Assembly (NCBI RefSeq): GCF_015999545.1
Contig: NZ_CP065546.1
Coordinates: forward strand, 558,001 to 622,000
Direction: 5' to 3'
DNA: 64,000 nt
From: Lysinibacillus sp. JNUCC-52
GTDB taxonomy: Bacteria > Bacillota > Bacilli > Bacillales_A > Planococcaceae
The position numbers were made by a program, and so were the translations under genes. Below are positions 7,504 to 15,813 of this stretch, piece by piece. The notes below the pieces were generated by a model. It made no database searches. It was not told the DNA's origin and was given only the letters and a program-made list of their open reading frames with translations. The first letter of the stretch is position 1; every line of letters begins with the position of its first letter.

Positions 7504-8012
7504 CTAATATCAAACTCCTTTAATTTGTTATAAATAGTCTTTCTTGCAACACCTAATTTTTTTGCTGCTTCAGTAGGTCCAAATTGTTTTACCAAGCTTA
7601 AAAGTTCATCTTTTTCGATATGTTTATAGGAAGGATGATTACTTTTATCCTTTAATCGTTCTTTAGCCCATTTCGACATTTTATTTTTAGTCTCATTGCT
7701 TCTTTTAGCACCTGTATGATGCATTACAGTGTGTTCAGCGTGTTGCATTAAATCTAAGTTACCTATACGATTGTCGTGTTTTATTTCATTTACATGATGT
7801 ACAACTTCACCTGGAATTAAATATCTTCCTAACTGCATTTCCACAACAACTCGATGTTCAAAAATATAACCATTCACTTTGTCGCTATGTGGATGTGATT
7901 TTATACAAAGTACTACATAACCTTGAGGCGTTCGTTTTCTACCAGTAACATCATGAAAGTTTTCTCCAATGCGTATTGTGTAAAATGTTTGTTTTGCTTT
8001 CGGTGCTGGCAT
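7500..8012 (-). CDS. HNH homing endonuclease with C-terminal helix-turn-helix, inserted in ssb
   Basis: 170 aa from ATG 8012, preceded by GGAGGTG; an in-frame TTG at 8027 lies before that site. The HNH core lies at about residues 47-95: HRVVVEMQLGRYLIPGEV, then HHVNEIKHDNRIGNLDL and an H-rich end, typical of the HNH_3 type. The last 45 residues (LVKQFGPTEAAKKLGVARKT) form a helix-turn-helix as in intron and freestanding phage homing enzymes. The gene lies between a remnant ssb start and a regenerated ssb start, the footprint of invasion of the ssb 5' end. Confidence 0.9.
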   Translation of the reverse strand: MPAPKAKQTFYTIRIGENFHDVTGRKRTPQGYVVLCIKSHPHSDKVNGYIFEHRVVVEMQLGRYLIPGEVVHHVNEIKHDNRIGNLDLMQHAEHTVMHHTGAKRSNETKNKMSKWAKERLKDKSNHPSYKHIEKDELLSLVKQFGPTEAAKKLGVARKTIYNKLKEFDIS

Positions 8013-8022
8013 ATTTTTCACC

Positions 8023-8049
8023 TCCAACTAATACGACTCGGTTAATCAT
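8023..8049 (-). pseudogene. ssb: Orphan first nine codons of ssb left upstream of the homing gene
   Basis: ATG with a perfect AAGGAGG site encodes MINRVVLVG, the same first nine residues as the intact ssb at 7503, but with synonymous changes at five codons plus ATG versus TTG start. It then runs into the ribosome site of the HNH gene and ends after 33 codons. The ATG overlaps the stop of the preceding gene (ATGATTAA), which was evidently the original coupling of ssb. Confidence 0.8.
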
Positions 8050-8317
8050 CTATATCCTCCTTAATAATGAATTTTTGACCGTCAAACCAATTTGCGAAAT
8101 TCCAAACGAACAATCCTAAATCTATAAATGGTTCGTCATCATATGGTTTAAATGTGTTGATTTCATCGTTAGAATAGCCTAATGAACGAATCTTCTCGCG
8201 ATTTTCTTCATTATCTTCAATGTTGGCAAACAACAACGTGCCGTCATCCGTTTCATAATCATCAATTTCAATCGAATTAATAATTTCTAGCGCCTTTTGT
8301 TTATCTATTGATCTCAT
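8042..8317 (-). CDS. Acidic phage protein of unknown function
   Basis: 91 aa, strongly acidic (many Asp/Glu, ending KEDIDD), no Cys and no clear motif. Overlaps the next upstream gene by 4 bp (8314-8317) and the former ssb start by the ATGATTAA overlap, so it belongs to the early operon. Could be a DNA-mimic-like or inhibitor protein on charge alone, but that is speculation. Confidence 0.6.
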   Translation of the reverse strand: MRSIDKQKALEIINSIEIDDYETDDGTLLFANIEDNEENREKIRSLGYSNDEINTFKPYDDEPFIDLGLFVWNFANWFDGQKFIIKEDIDD

Positions 8318-8520
8318 GCAATCATTTCCTTTCTCTGTTCTGGATAGTAAACCTTCGGCTCATACTGGTGATAAAAGCCCTTAGGATTATCATGCATTGC
8401 CAGTGCCACTTGTAATTCGAGTTCATCGAAGCATATTGTTTTTGACTTAGCCCCATCCCCATCACGCCAAATGATGACTGCATAAGGTGTTACTCCAAAG
8501 CCTAGAAATATTGGATTCAT
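8314..8520 (-). CDS. Small phage protein of unknown function
   Basis: 68 aa from ATG 8520, with GGGAGTG upstream and stop/start overlaps on both sides. Sequence starts MNPIFLGFGVTPYAVIIW and carries a CFDELELQVALAMH segment. No family is recognised. Tight packing in the replication operon supports that it is real. Confidence 0.6.
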   Translation of the reverse strand: MNPIFLGFGVTPYAVIIWRDGDGAKSKTICFDELELQVALAMHDNPKGFYHQYEPKVYYPEQRKEMIA

Positions 8521-9122
8521 CACTCATTCACTCCCACTAATTCGTATTCAACTTTCAACACTTCCGCTAAAATTGGAGCGACTTTTTCGCAAAACACTCG
8601 ACAACGCCAATCCTCGTTATATGAAATAAACTCTTCAAACCAAGGTTCGTTGGAGAAAATCTCTTGTTTAATCGCACATTCGAACCAATTTGACCATTCA
8701 CTATAAAGATGATTTTGTGTTATTTCATCGTTTCCTCTGAAATATTCGATTTCTTCCCAAATTTCACGTGCTTGTTCTTCATCTATCTGGTTGTATCGAC
8801 GAGCTTGCAGCAACAAAACCTTCATTGCTTTTGCTGTTTTCTCTGTATCAACATAATCACGCTTTGAGTAATCCTCTAACTTTCCGAATAAATAATCGTT
8901 ATTTTTGCTAAAGGTATCAATTAAGAACTGAATAAAATCGTTACCTGGCGCACCCCAACTGAATGAATAAGTTTCATTACACAAACGAGCTGTAAATCCA
9001 TTTCTTGATTCATCTACTATCAATTCACAATAATCATGGCCGTTTGTATATTTTGGCTCTAATTCAACCATTAAACTTTTGATTGTCTTTGCCTCAACAG
9101 AAATAACTCCTTGGATATCCAT
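8520..9122 (-). CDS. Phage protein of unknown function
   Basis: 200 aa from ATG 9122, chosen because GGAGGG lies seven bases upstream; an in-frame TTG further out lacks a site. Acidic, rich in aromatic residues, with helices such as ETAKAMKVLLLQARRY-like segments (about residues 94-112). Trp-rich stretch SEWSNWFECAI near 140. No catalytic motif is visible. It lies between the DnaC-like loader and two small genes. Confidence 0.6.
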   Translation of the reverse strand: MDIQGVISVEAKTIKSLMVELEPKYTNGHDYCELIVDESRNGFTARLCNETYSFSWGAPGNDFIQFLIDTFSKNNDYLFGKLEDYSKRDYVDTEKTAKAMKVLLLQARRYNQIDEEQAREIWEEIEYFRGNDEITQNHLYSEWSNWFECAIKQEIFSNEPWFEEFISYNEDWRCRVFCEKVAPILAEVLKVEYELVGVNE

Positions 9123-9157
9123 CCCTTCGCCCTCCAATCAAGGGGCTATTCGCCCCT

Positions 9158-10018
9158 CTATCTATGTTCAAATACTTTGCGTAATCGGTAATTTACTTTC
9201 ATGTCTTTCGGAATTGTTACTGTGAAATCTTGAGCCATTTCAAACAGCCTGCTTGTTAATGCCTCGTCAATATAAAGCATGTCGTCCAGTGATAATTCAC
9301 TAGATATTAGTAACGGCTTGTTGTTTAAATAGCGATAGTTGACCACTTCAAAGATGACCTCGGTCTGCCACGGTTTCACATCGACTTTTCCACCAATCGG
9401 TTTAAACAAATCGTCTATGAACAGGACTTCAACCTCTTTCATCCGATCCATAATTTCGTTCTTACGTTCAAAGTTGTTAGAAGCGATATTGTTCATGCCA
9501 TCTTTATATGGGAAGTACAGAACTTGCACTTGCTTTGCATGCATTAGATAGTTGGATATTGCGGTTAATAGATGCGTCTTGCCACAACCAGGTTGTCCGA
9601 TAAGCATGATGCTGTTCTGTCTGAAACCTCTAATTTCATCAAAGGCTGCATAGTACTGATTCGCTTTGCTTTTCATTTCAACAACTTTAGGATGGACATC
9701 ATCAGTGGAGAAGTTTTTAAAGCTCATTTTCTGAAACTCTTCTGTAATGGCACTAGATTTGATCAAGCGATTTAGCTGACGTATTTTAGCGCACTCACAT
9801 TGCTGCCATTCTTCGGTGTCGTACTGCAAAATAACTTCTGTGCCATTTTGTAATAGTGTTGTTTCACCAGCTTTCTTTCGAACAAGATAACCACCTTCAT
9901 CCTTACACTTAGGACAGTTGTAATTAGGCTCCTCAGCTACTGTAGTCTCCGAACACAATTGGCTTCGTGCGTGTAGTTCCTCCATTACTGCTGCCATTCT
10001 GTCGCCCGTTTTTTGCAT
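9158..10018 (-). CDS. DnaC/DnaI-type helicase loader ATPase
   Basis: 286 aa, AAA+ fold. N-terminal cysteine cluster CPKCKDEGG and CEC (about residues 34-76) fits the zinc motif of DnaI-like loaders. Walker A GQPGCGKTHLL (about 142-152), Walker B VLFIDDLF (about 197-204), and a sensor-type SSELSLDDM segment. It loads the replicative helicase at the phage origin together with the DnaD-like protein encoded just upstream, whose gene it overlaps by 86 bp. AGGTGA ribosome site six bases before the ATG. Confidence 0.9.
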   Translation of the reverse strand: MQKTGDRMAAVMEELHARSQLCSETTVAEEPNYNCPKCKDEGGYLVRKKAGETTLLQNGTEVILQYDTEEWQQCECAKIRQLNRLIKSSAITEEFQKMSFKNFSTDDVHPKVVEMKSKANQYYAAFDEIRGFRQNSIMLIGQPGCGKTHLLTAISNYLMHAKQVQVLYFPYKDGMNNIASNNFERKNEIMDRMKEVEVLFIDDLFKPIGGKVDVKPWQTEVIFEVVNYRYLNNKPLLISSELSLDDMLYIDEALTSRLFEMAQDFTVTIPKDMKVNYRLRKVFEHR

Positions 10019-10724
10019 CTATCTTCACCTGCCAATCTGCGTATGTGTTAACTCCTTTTTCAATGGACCAGTTACGTAGTATTCCTTCGATGTACTCGAC
10101 ACTTGATTTACCTAAATCAGCAGTAAGCTTAATAGCTTCGATAATCAGTAAGTGGTCTGAATACAAGTCGAGAAGTTTGTCCATTTTTCGATGATCCGTA
10201 AAGTTACTGATTCGAATGATGGAATCAAAGGAATTTTTAATTTCCAAGAACGGATTGACCGACTGACTCTCTTTTCTCTCTTTCAGTACTTGGTTATTAT
10301 CAGTATTTGGTTTATTCAATACTTGGTTATTATCAATACTTAGTAGTGTTCGATTTTCTACTTCTTGAAAACCTACTTCTTGGTTTTCTATTTCTTGCTT
10401 TTCTACTTCTTGAAAATCGGTAAGTAGAGAATTTATAGGTACTTCATGAACAACCGTTTCCCATTCTTTAATTCTTTGCCCTTCACGAATAGGTTTTCGT
10501 TCGATGTAGCCACATGTCTTTAACTCATTGAAACCAGCTCTAAATGACGCTTTACCATCAGTTGAGTGTGTCATTAATTCGTCCAAGTAAAACACCCAAT
10601 CATCTGGCATTGAAAGCATATATGCCATTATGCCTTTAGCTTTCCAAGATAGCCGGTTGTCGTTTAATGCAGTTCGATTCATCACTACATAGTTGTTGTT
10701 CTTAGCCACTCGGATGATGCCCAT
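9933..10724 (-). CDS. DnaD-like phage replication initiator with repeat-containing centre
   Basis: 263 aa. N-terminal winged helix (about 1-95, NRLSWKAKGIMAYMLSMPDD) of the phage initiator type, a low-complexity middle (about 100-150) and a C-terminal DnaD domain (about 160-240, ending in YIEGILRNW). The middle codes for repeated QEVE/QEIE and DNNQVL units and may hold the phage origin in the DNA. Together with the DnaC-like loader it forms the replication initiation pair. The ATG directly follows AGGGCAAATG with GGAGGGG upstream, the early-gene pattern of this phage. Confidence 0.85.
   Translation of the reverse strand: MGIIRVAKNNNYVVMNRTALNDNRLSWKAKGIMAYMLSMPDDWVFYLDELMTHSTDGKASFRAGFNELKTCGYIERKPIREGQRIKEWETVVHEVPINSLLTDFQEVEKQEIENQEVGFQEVENRTLLSIDNNQVLNKPNTDNNQVLKERKESQSVNPFLEIKNSFDSIIRISNFTDHRKMDKLLDLYSDHLLIIEAIKLTADLGKSSVEYIEGILRNWSIEKGVNTYADWQVKIDAKNGRQNGSSNGGTTRTKPIVFGDYSS
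10285..10425. repeat. Short repeats inside the replication initiator gene, candidate phage origin
   Basis: Two sets of near repeats: TACTTGGTTATTATCA occurs twice with variants (TATTTGGTTTATTCA between them) at about 10288-10340, and TACTTCTTG/TATTTCTTG repeats occur five times at about 10367-10420. Many phages place replication iterons inside the initiator gene. The repeats are also in frame and give repeated peptide, so coding expansion is the alternative. Confidence 0.4.
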
Positions 10725-10739
10725 TTGCCCTGACCCCTC

Positions 10740-11135
10740 CTATTTGCTTTTTCGATGTGTTAAACGCTTCATTCGTTTAACTCGTCTACGTTCTTTCTGT
10801 AAAGCTTGATTGAAGTGATTCTCTGCATGATTCCACATGCTTTTGATAGCCTTATAATTCAAAGAACGAACCTTAGTAACCTTTTGATAGAAACCTCTTG
10901 TTTTGAACTCAATTGACAGCCCGTACGTTTTAATTGACCAACAACCATTTGTGCAATGCTTAGTTTCGTAACCTGTATCATGCCACTCTGAATAATCAAT
11001 CACCTCAGCACCGCACACTTTACACGTTTTATCTTTATAGCCCCAAGAATACTGGTCATACGCTTCTGATTTACCGAACTCCCTACAAAGCGCAGAAAAT
11101 ATCGCACGTTTTCGTTCTCTGTATATTCCAGCCAT
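10740..11135 (-). CDS. Phage protein with a zinc-ribbon-like Cys pattern
   Basis: 131 aa from ATG 11135. The segment GGAGAGGCGAGGGCAAATG before it matches the start region of the gene at 10724, so this start is preferred over the frame beginning at 11162. CKVCGAEV (about residue 38) and a later CTNGCW (about 60) could bind zinc; the C-terminal third is strongly basic (KERRRVKRMKRLTHRKSK). Probably nucleic-acid binding; the family is not recognised. Confidence 0.65.
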   Translation of the reverse strand: MAGIYRERKRAIFSALCREFGKSEAYDQYSWGYKDKTCKVCGAEVIDYSEWHDTGYETKHCTNGCWSIKTYGLSIEFKTRGFYQKVTKVRSLNYKAIKSMWNHAENHFNQALQKERRRVKRMKRLTHRKSK

Positions 11136-11177
11136 TTGCCCTCGCCTCTCCTTATGTCGCAATATTCAAATTTTTAA

Positions 11178-11630
11178 TTACAGACTTAATGTTTCAAAGG
11201 ACTTCTCTATAGTTTCGATGTTTTCAATCGAATAAAAACTAGGGTGATATTCATGTTTTTCAATCCACTCACTTAATACCAAATTGATTTTTTCCTCTAA
11301 TTCTTCCCGTGCATCTTTTGGAACATGGTTTAAATAATCATCCGCATAGTCTCCACCAACCCAAGAAGCATTTTCAGCGATTTCATCTAAGACAGTATCA
11401 ACATTTATAGACGGCACAAATTCTTGACATTTGCCTACGTAAATAGTTACACCTGTTTGTTCAGGATCTGACTCTTCCCCTATTTCATCTAGCCAGTTAT
11501 TAAGCAATGGGATTGTGCCAGTTTCGTTTATGAAAGCAATTGCTTCTTCCTTTGAATCAAATTCGCCGAAATTATTTGCTTCCCATTTTTCTTCATCAAA
11601 AGTGATAATCCATTTTCCATCTAATTTCAT
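11178..11630 (-). CDS. Acidic phage protein of unknown function
   Basis: 150 aa, acidic, with a Trp/Phe-containing N-terminus (GKWIITFDEEKWEANNFG) and a helical C-terminus (REELEEKINLVLSEWIEKH). Followed 12 bp downstream of the MBL gene end and in the same direction. No known motif is recognised. Confidence 0.6.
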   Translation of the reverse strand: MKLDGKWIITFDEEKWEANNFGEFDSKEEAIAFINETGTIPLLNNWLDEIGEESDPEQTGVTIYVGKCQEFVPSINVDTVLDEIAENASWVGGDYADDYLNHVPKDAREELEEKINLVLSEWIEKHEYHPSFYSIENIETIEKSFETLSL

Positions 11631-11642
11631 TTTCTCGTCCCC

Positions 11643-12344
11643 CTACGGAATAAAAATCATCTTGCCTGTTGCCCTTGCTACTGATTTAAAGATGCGCTCC
11701 ATGTTGCTATTGCCATCTGATAAATGCAGTAAATGTATTTCTTCGACCTTTGATAAGTCGTTAGCTTTAAAGAACTCTAAAAGGTTTTCTAAGCTAAAAT
11801 GTGACTTCATAACCCTTTTACGCATTGCTGGATGAATACGGCCACTCTCTACGTTGTCGTCCAATGTTTGTTGGTCGTAATTACACTCAATCATGATGTG
11901 AGTTAGCCCTGAGAATCGGTATTTCACATAGTAAGTATCTGTTGCGAATAAAAGCTTTCCGCCGTTGTCTGACTGTAGTAAAAACCCTAATGGCTCATTT
12001 ACATCATGCTGAACATCAAACGGCAATATCGTCCAAGTACCTACTCTGAATTGCTTCTTGCTTTCGACTGTATTAATACGGTGGTGCTGTAGTTGCAATG
12101 CCTCTTGAGTACCTTTTGACATGTAAACATCTAACCCTCGATTTAACACCGATTCCACGCCTTTACAGTGGTCTTTGTGCTCATGGGTAACAAGTACACC
12201 ACCAAGGTTCGAAGTCTCGAAATTAACGCCCTGCTGTATCTGTTTGAAGCTGATACCACACTCTAGGAGTAGAGGGGTGCTACCATCTGTAATGTGATAA
12301 CAATTCCCCTTACTTCCTGTTGCTAGAGTCTTGATTTCAATCAT
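11643..12344 (-). CDS. MBL-fold (YycJ-like) hydrolase in the phage recombination module
   Basis: 233 aa. Metallo-beta-lactamase motif THEHKDHCKG (about residues 52-61) plus later metal ligands (FATDTYY, HLSDGN near the end). The fold is close to YycJ/WalJ-type and phage MBL exonuclease-like proteins. Its ATG overlaps the recT stop codon by one base, so the two are translationally coupled. No other exonuclease is encoded beside recT, so this protein is a candidate for the nuclease that makes single strands for RecT; that role is inferred. Confidence 0.8.
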   Translation of the reverse strand: MIEIKTLATGSKGNCYHITDGSTPLLLECGISFKQIQQGVNFETSNLGGVLVTHEHKDHCKGVESVLNRGLDVYMSKGTQEALQLQHHRINTVESKKQFRVGTWTILPFDVQHDVNEPLGFLLQSDNGGKLLFATDTYYVKYRFSGLTHIMIECNYDQQTLDDNVESGRIHPAMRKRVMKSHFSLENLLEFFKANDLSKVEEIHLLHLSDGNSNMERIFKSVARATGKMIFIP

Positions 12345-13267
12345 TAGAAACCTGGTCCATCAGTAAATGAAGCTTGTTGTTGCTGTACTGGCTTTTTAGT
12401 TTCAACAACTACTGTTGCCTCAACTTTTTCAGCAGGTTCATTAGTAAAATCAATTACTTCTGAGTTAGCATTTTGTTCAATTTCTCGCTTCACTTCTTCA
12501 ATGTCACCCATATCTTTGACTGTTGGCTCAAACTCATTTTCAGTTGTGCGATTAACAGATTCTATTAATAGATCACTATCATCGGATGTATTAATAAAGG
12601 CTTTCGAAGCACGGTTGATAACTGTACGTTTCGCCATTTCTTGCGGATACTTATTTTGGACATTTTGCGTTTTAGCTGTTGACCATGCTGTTGCAATTTC
12701 ATCCATTGTCATAACCGTTAAGAACTGTTTGCCGTCCTCGCGCTCAATAATGCAATAAGCACCTTCGATATCCTCTTTTTTACCTGTGGCAGCTTTCCAA
12801 TTTACTTTGTGAGCTTTGAAAGCTAGTTGACCTCGTTCGTTATATTCGACCTCAAACTCTTCGCCTTTCCAGATAACGTTTGCCCAAATATCTTTTACGC
12901 CATTCAATCTTTTAAGGACTGCTTGGGTACCATGATAAGAGCGTAAGAACTGCAATTTGTCACCGTATGGCACGAAATAACCCTGCTTTTTAGCTACAGA
13001 TAACCCTTGGATTGCCATGTCTTGGAGAGCAAAGGCTACTGATTCAGGAGTTACTTTATCAATCAATGCTTTGTTACTACCGAAATCTACGGCTGTCAGC
13101 GTGAAATAAGCTGCTTGTAAGGCATTAACTGCAGAATAGTTATCTGGCAAGTTAATTTGACCTTGTTGTTTCATTTCCTCAATCTTTTTCGCTACTTGTG
13201 TAACAAAAGCGTTTTGTTTTTCTTTTGGAGCTACTTGGTTTTGTTGTTGTGCTAATTGATTTGTCAT
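12344..13267 (-). CDS. recT: RecT-family single-strand annealing protein
   Basis: 307 aa. Typical RecT features: Gln-rich N-terminus, the core FALQDMAIQGLSVAKKQGYF (about 98-117), LQFLRSYHGTQAVLKR and EMAKRTVINRASKAFINTSDD-like region. The C-terminus is Gln/Glu-rich and probably disordered. It anneals complementary strands during phage recombination. Flanked by the MBL-fold protein and, two small genes upstream, an SbcC-like ATPase. Confidence 0.93.
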   Translation of the reverse strand: MTNQLAQQQNQVAPKEKQNAFVTQVAKKIEEMKQQGQINLPDNYSAVNALQAAYFTLTAVDFGSNKALIDKVTPESVAFALQDMAIQGLSVAKKQGYFVPYGDKLQFLRSYHGTQAVLKRLNGVKDIWANVIWKGEEFEVEYNERGQLAFKAHKVNWKAATGKKEDIEGAYCIIEREDGKQFLTVMTMDEIATAWSTAKTQNVQNKYPQEMAKRTVINRASKAFINTSDDSDLLIESVNRTTENEFEPTVKDMGDIEEVKREIEQNANSEVIDFTNEPAEKVEATVVVETKKPVQQQQASFTDGPGF

Positions 13268-13458
13268 TAATGAACATCCCCTTTAACCTTCGATAATTGG
13301 TTTTCGCCAACAAAAACTGGTTCATTTAAATCATCTAAAAATACTGCATACTCCATACCAGGCTCTCTAAAATCGTTGTAATTATAAATTGTCCCTGTGT
13401 ATGTTTCAGTGCCATCATTATTTGTAACTTTCACTTTCTCTCCCACATCGAAAGTCAT
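13267..13458 (-). CDS. Small phage protein, probable SH3-like barrel
   Basis: 63 aa with VGEKVKVTNNDGTETYTG at the start and VFLDDLNEPVFVGENQLSKV later, a beta-strand pattern like small SH3-like modules. Its stop overlaps the recT start by one base. Function unknown. Confidence 0.6.
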   Translation of the reverse strand: MTFDVGEKVKVTNNDGTETYTGTIYNYNDFREPGMEYAVFLDDLNEPVFVGENQLSKVKGDVH

Positions 13459-13459
13459 G

Positions 13460-13696
13460 TTACATTGCCTCCAATACTTTAAGTTTTAACGCTTCTTTAT
13501 CAAAAGAATCGAAGCTTTCCATGTGTAAAAAAATTACTTTACCTTGGCAATTAACTAAAGTAAGATTTTCACCGTCTACTGACTTCACAAGGAAAACACG
13601 GTCATATTCTTCACCATCTACATCGTGGCCTTTAATGTGTACTGCCTTACCTGCCAGTTTTGAATTAAAAACGGTCGTTTGTTCATATAATTCCAT
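13460..13696 (-). CDS. Small phage protein of unknown function
   Basis: 78 aa, beta-rich (GKAVHIKGHDVDGEEYDRVF). It lies between the SbcC-like gene and the SH3-like gene with only 1 bp on each side, so it is part of the recombination operon. No family recognised. Confidence 0.6.
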   Translation of the reverse strand: MELYEQTTVFNSKLAGKAVHIKGHDVDGEEYDRVFLVKSVDGENLTLVNCQGKVIFLHMESFDSFDKEALKLKVLEAM

Positions 13697-13697
13697 G

Positions 13698-15725
13698 TTA
13701 AATTGCCTCCTTATATTCGATTGGTTCTAATTCAACTCGTAACTGCTTGTCCTTTTCAGAAACCACTAAGCTAATAAGTTGAGTTTCCACATCTATAAAC
13801 TTGGTTACAGCCTCGGCATTGTCTACGAAAATAGGTGCTAGGATGCCATAATGAGCTGATAGTGTATTGATGATGTCTAAGCCGACATTGATTTTCGCTG
13901 CATTGTTAAGGCCAGTGCCGTATGGTACGCCCTTAAATGTCGTTTCACATACTTCGTTTAATCCACCATTTACTTGTGTATCAAATAGCTTGAATCGTGC
14001 GTATTTGAACTTGCTGTTAATACGTTCAGTGAGCATGTTTACTTTTGTTCGGATAAATTCTTCGATAAGGAATGTAGTTTGCTCTAGTTTTTCGTACTCT
14101 TGAGCAAGTTTCACCTGTTGATCTTCAAGCTCAATGATTCGCTCTTTACTCGCTTCGATGTTTGCATGTTGAGATAAAGCATTGTTGTAGCCGTTACGAA
14201 TGAACTTTAATTTTTCTATTTCTTCATCAATACCAGCAACAGCTTCATAAGCATGTTCATTTAACTGCTTAATTTCAGCCTGTAACCCTTCAATTTGTAG
14301 AGTGATAGATTTGTATTCATCAGTGACTGTCACATCTGGCACCGATGTCTGAGCTTGTTGTAATTTTTCATTAAACTTTACAAGCTCTTTTTCTGCTGCG
14401 GCTAATTTATCGTTTAGCTCCTTAGATTTAGGGATTAGAACAGAATTGAGCTTCTCGTTCTTTGTTTGAATTTGCGCTTGAATTTGAGTATTCTCATCGG
14501 CGAATACTGGCCCCTCTGCTTTAATTTCAGCCTTACGCTTAGAAATGCGCTCATTAAACTGCGCTAAAGCCTCAGCGCGAACAGCCTCAACTTGTTCTTT
14601 TGGCAATGCCTGTTTACAAGTGGGACATTCGCATTCATCCGAATACTCAAAAGTCAATGCATTTAATGAAGCAAATTCCTCTCGTAACTTCTGCATAGAC
14701 GCTTCATTTTGCGTAATACGACCAGTAAACGCTTGAATGTCACGACCGATTGCTTGCTTTTCAACCTCATTCATGCGAATTTCAGATTGAATAATTTGCA
14801 CATTACCTTGCGCTTCCTGCAAACGTACTTGAAGCTTATGAACTTCTTGCAAACTATCAGCTTCAAACGAGCGTTTAAGGTCATTCTGCTTCATTTCTAA
14901 CTCTTGCAGCTGACGTTGTTTTATAAGAATTGACTCACCATTTTTCACACGGATTTTCTGTTGTTGAAGCTCGTCCATTTCAGCTTCGATTTGCTCAACT
15001 TGTTGACGCATTTTTTCAATGTCTACAGTCGTTTCCGGCATCATTTTATTAATTTCATCAATACGTACTGGAATCATTTCAAGTTGGTCATTGATCTGTT
15101 TCTTTTGGCTAGCAATGATTTTCTTCATATCTTCCATTGATTTGCCATTAAGAAGTTCATTTAATTTAGCCAGTGATTGATTTGATGCAATCACATCTTC
15201 ATCTGAAATGTCACCGCAGATTTCAATAAGTAAGGCGCGACGATCTTGCCATTTCATTTGTTCGTTAAAGTAAGTAGGTGATGTTAGAAGCTTGAATACT
15301 TCTTCATCTACAATGCTTTCAACTGCGGCCGTATAATCTTTTTTAGACATCGGTACATCATCTACAAAATGTTCAACCACATGCCCTGTAAACTCTGCTA
15401 CAGCTTGACCACGTTTTTTCGTCCACTTCTCTTTGTAAATCTTCTTTAGAGTAACTAGCACCCCATCGATTAAGAATGAGCCTTCAACCGTATGCTCCAA
15501 GTTATGTCGTTCAGTGCCATCACCGTTCAAAGTCTTGATGGCAAAGTCCTTTTTGTTGTTGCTATCCTTATCGAATAAAAGCCATAAGAACGCATCAAAT
15601 GTTGTAGTTTTACCTGCCTCGTTGTCACCAAAAATCTCCGCGTTGCCACCGTCTAATTGAATATCAAGTGATTTAATGCCCTTGAAATCACGTAATTTTA
15701 AAACTACCAACTCAATTTTCTTCAT
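13698..15725 (-). CDS. SbcC/Rad50-like ATPase
   Basis: 675 aa. Walker A GDNEAGKTTTF (about residues 34-44), a very long pair of coiled coils, a central zinc hook CECPTCKQALP (about 363-373) and C-terminal Walker B region APIFVDNAEAV (about 625-635). It lacks an SbcD/Mre11 partner nearby. In the phage it probably acts with RecT and the MBL-fold protein on DNA ends. The ribosome site is GGAGGGCAAA before the ATG. Confidence 0.88.
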   Translation of the reverse strand: MKKIELVVLKLRDFKGIKSLDIQLDGGNAEIFGDNEAGKTTTFDAFLWLLFDKDSNNKKDFAIKTLNGDGTERHNLEHTVEGSFLIDGVLVTLKKIYKEKWTKKRGQAVAEFTGHVVEHFVDDVPMSKKDYTAAVESIVDEEVFKLLTSPTYFNEQMKWQDRRALLIEICGDISDEDVIASNQSLAKLNELLNGKSMEDMKKIIASQKKQINDQLEMIPVRIDEINKMMPETTVDIEKMRQQVEQIEAEMDELQQQKIRVKNGESILIKQRQLQELEMKQNDLKRSFEADSLQEVHKLQVRLQEAQGNVQIIQSEIRMNEVEKQAIGRDIQAFTGRITQNEASMQKLREEFASLNALTFEYSDECECPTCKQALPKEQVEAVRAEALAQFNERISKRKAEIKAEGPVFADENTQIQAQIQTKNEKLNSVLIPKSKELNDKLAAAEKELVKFNEKLQQAQTSVPDVTVTDEYKSITLQIEGLQAEIKQLNEHAYEAVAGIDEEIEKLKFIRNGYNNALSQHANIEASKERIIELEDQQVKLAQEYEKLEQTTFLIEEFIRTKVNMLTERINSKFKYARFKLFDTQVNGGLNEVCETTFKGVPYGTGLNNAAKINVGLDIINTLSAHYGILAPIFVDNAEAVTKFIDVETQLISLVVSEKDKQLRVELEPIEYKEAI

Positions 15726-15738
15726 CTTTTTTGCCCTC

Positions 15739-15799
15739 CTGTGGTATGATGATGTAAATTATTTGTTTTTGAAGCCACTGTTCGCGCAGTGGTTTTTTT
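15739..15799 (+). ncRNA. Candidate short rightward transcript with terminator
   Basis: A TATGAT box at 15745-15750 (no strong -35) is followed about 25 bases later by a CCACTG/CAGTGG hairpin (15775-15792) and TTTTTTT. It diverges from the SbcC-like gene. No ORF. Confidence 0.35.
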
Positions 15800-15813
15800 G
15801 ATGGCTTAACCAC

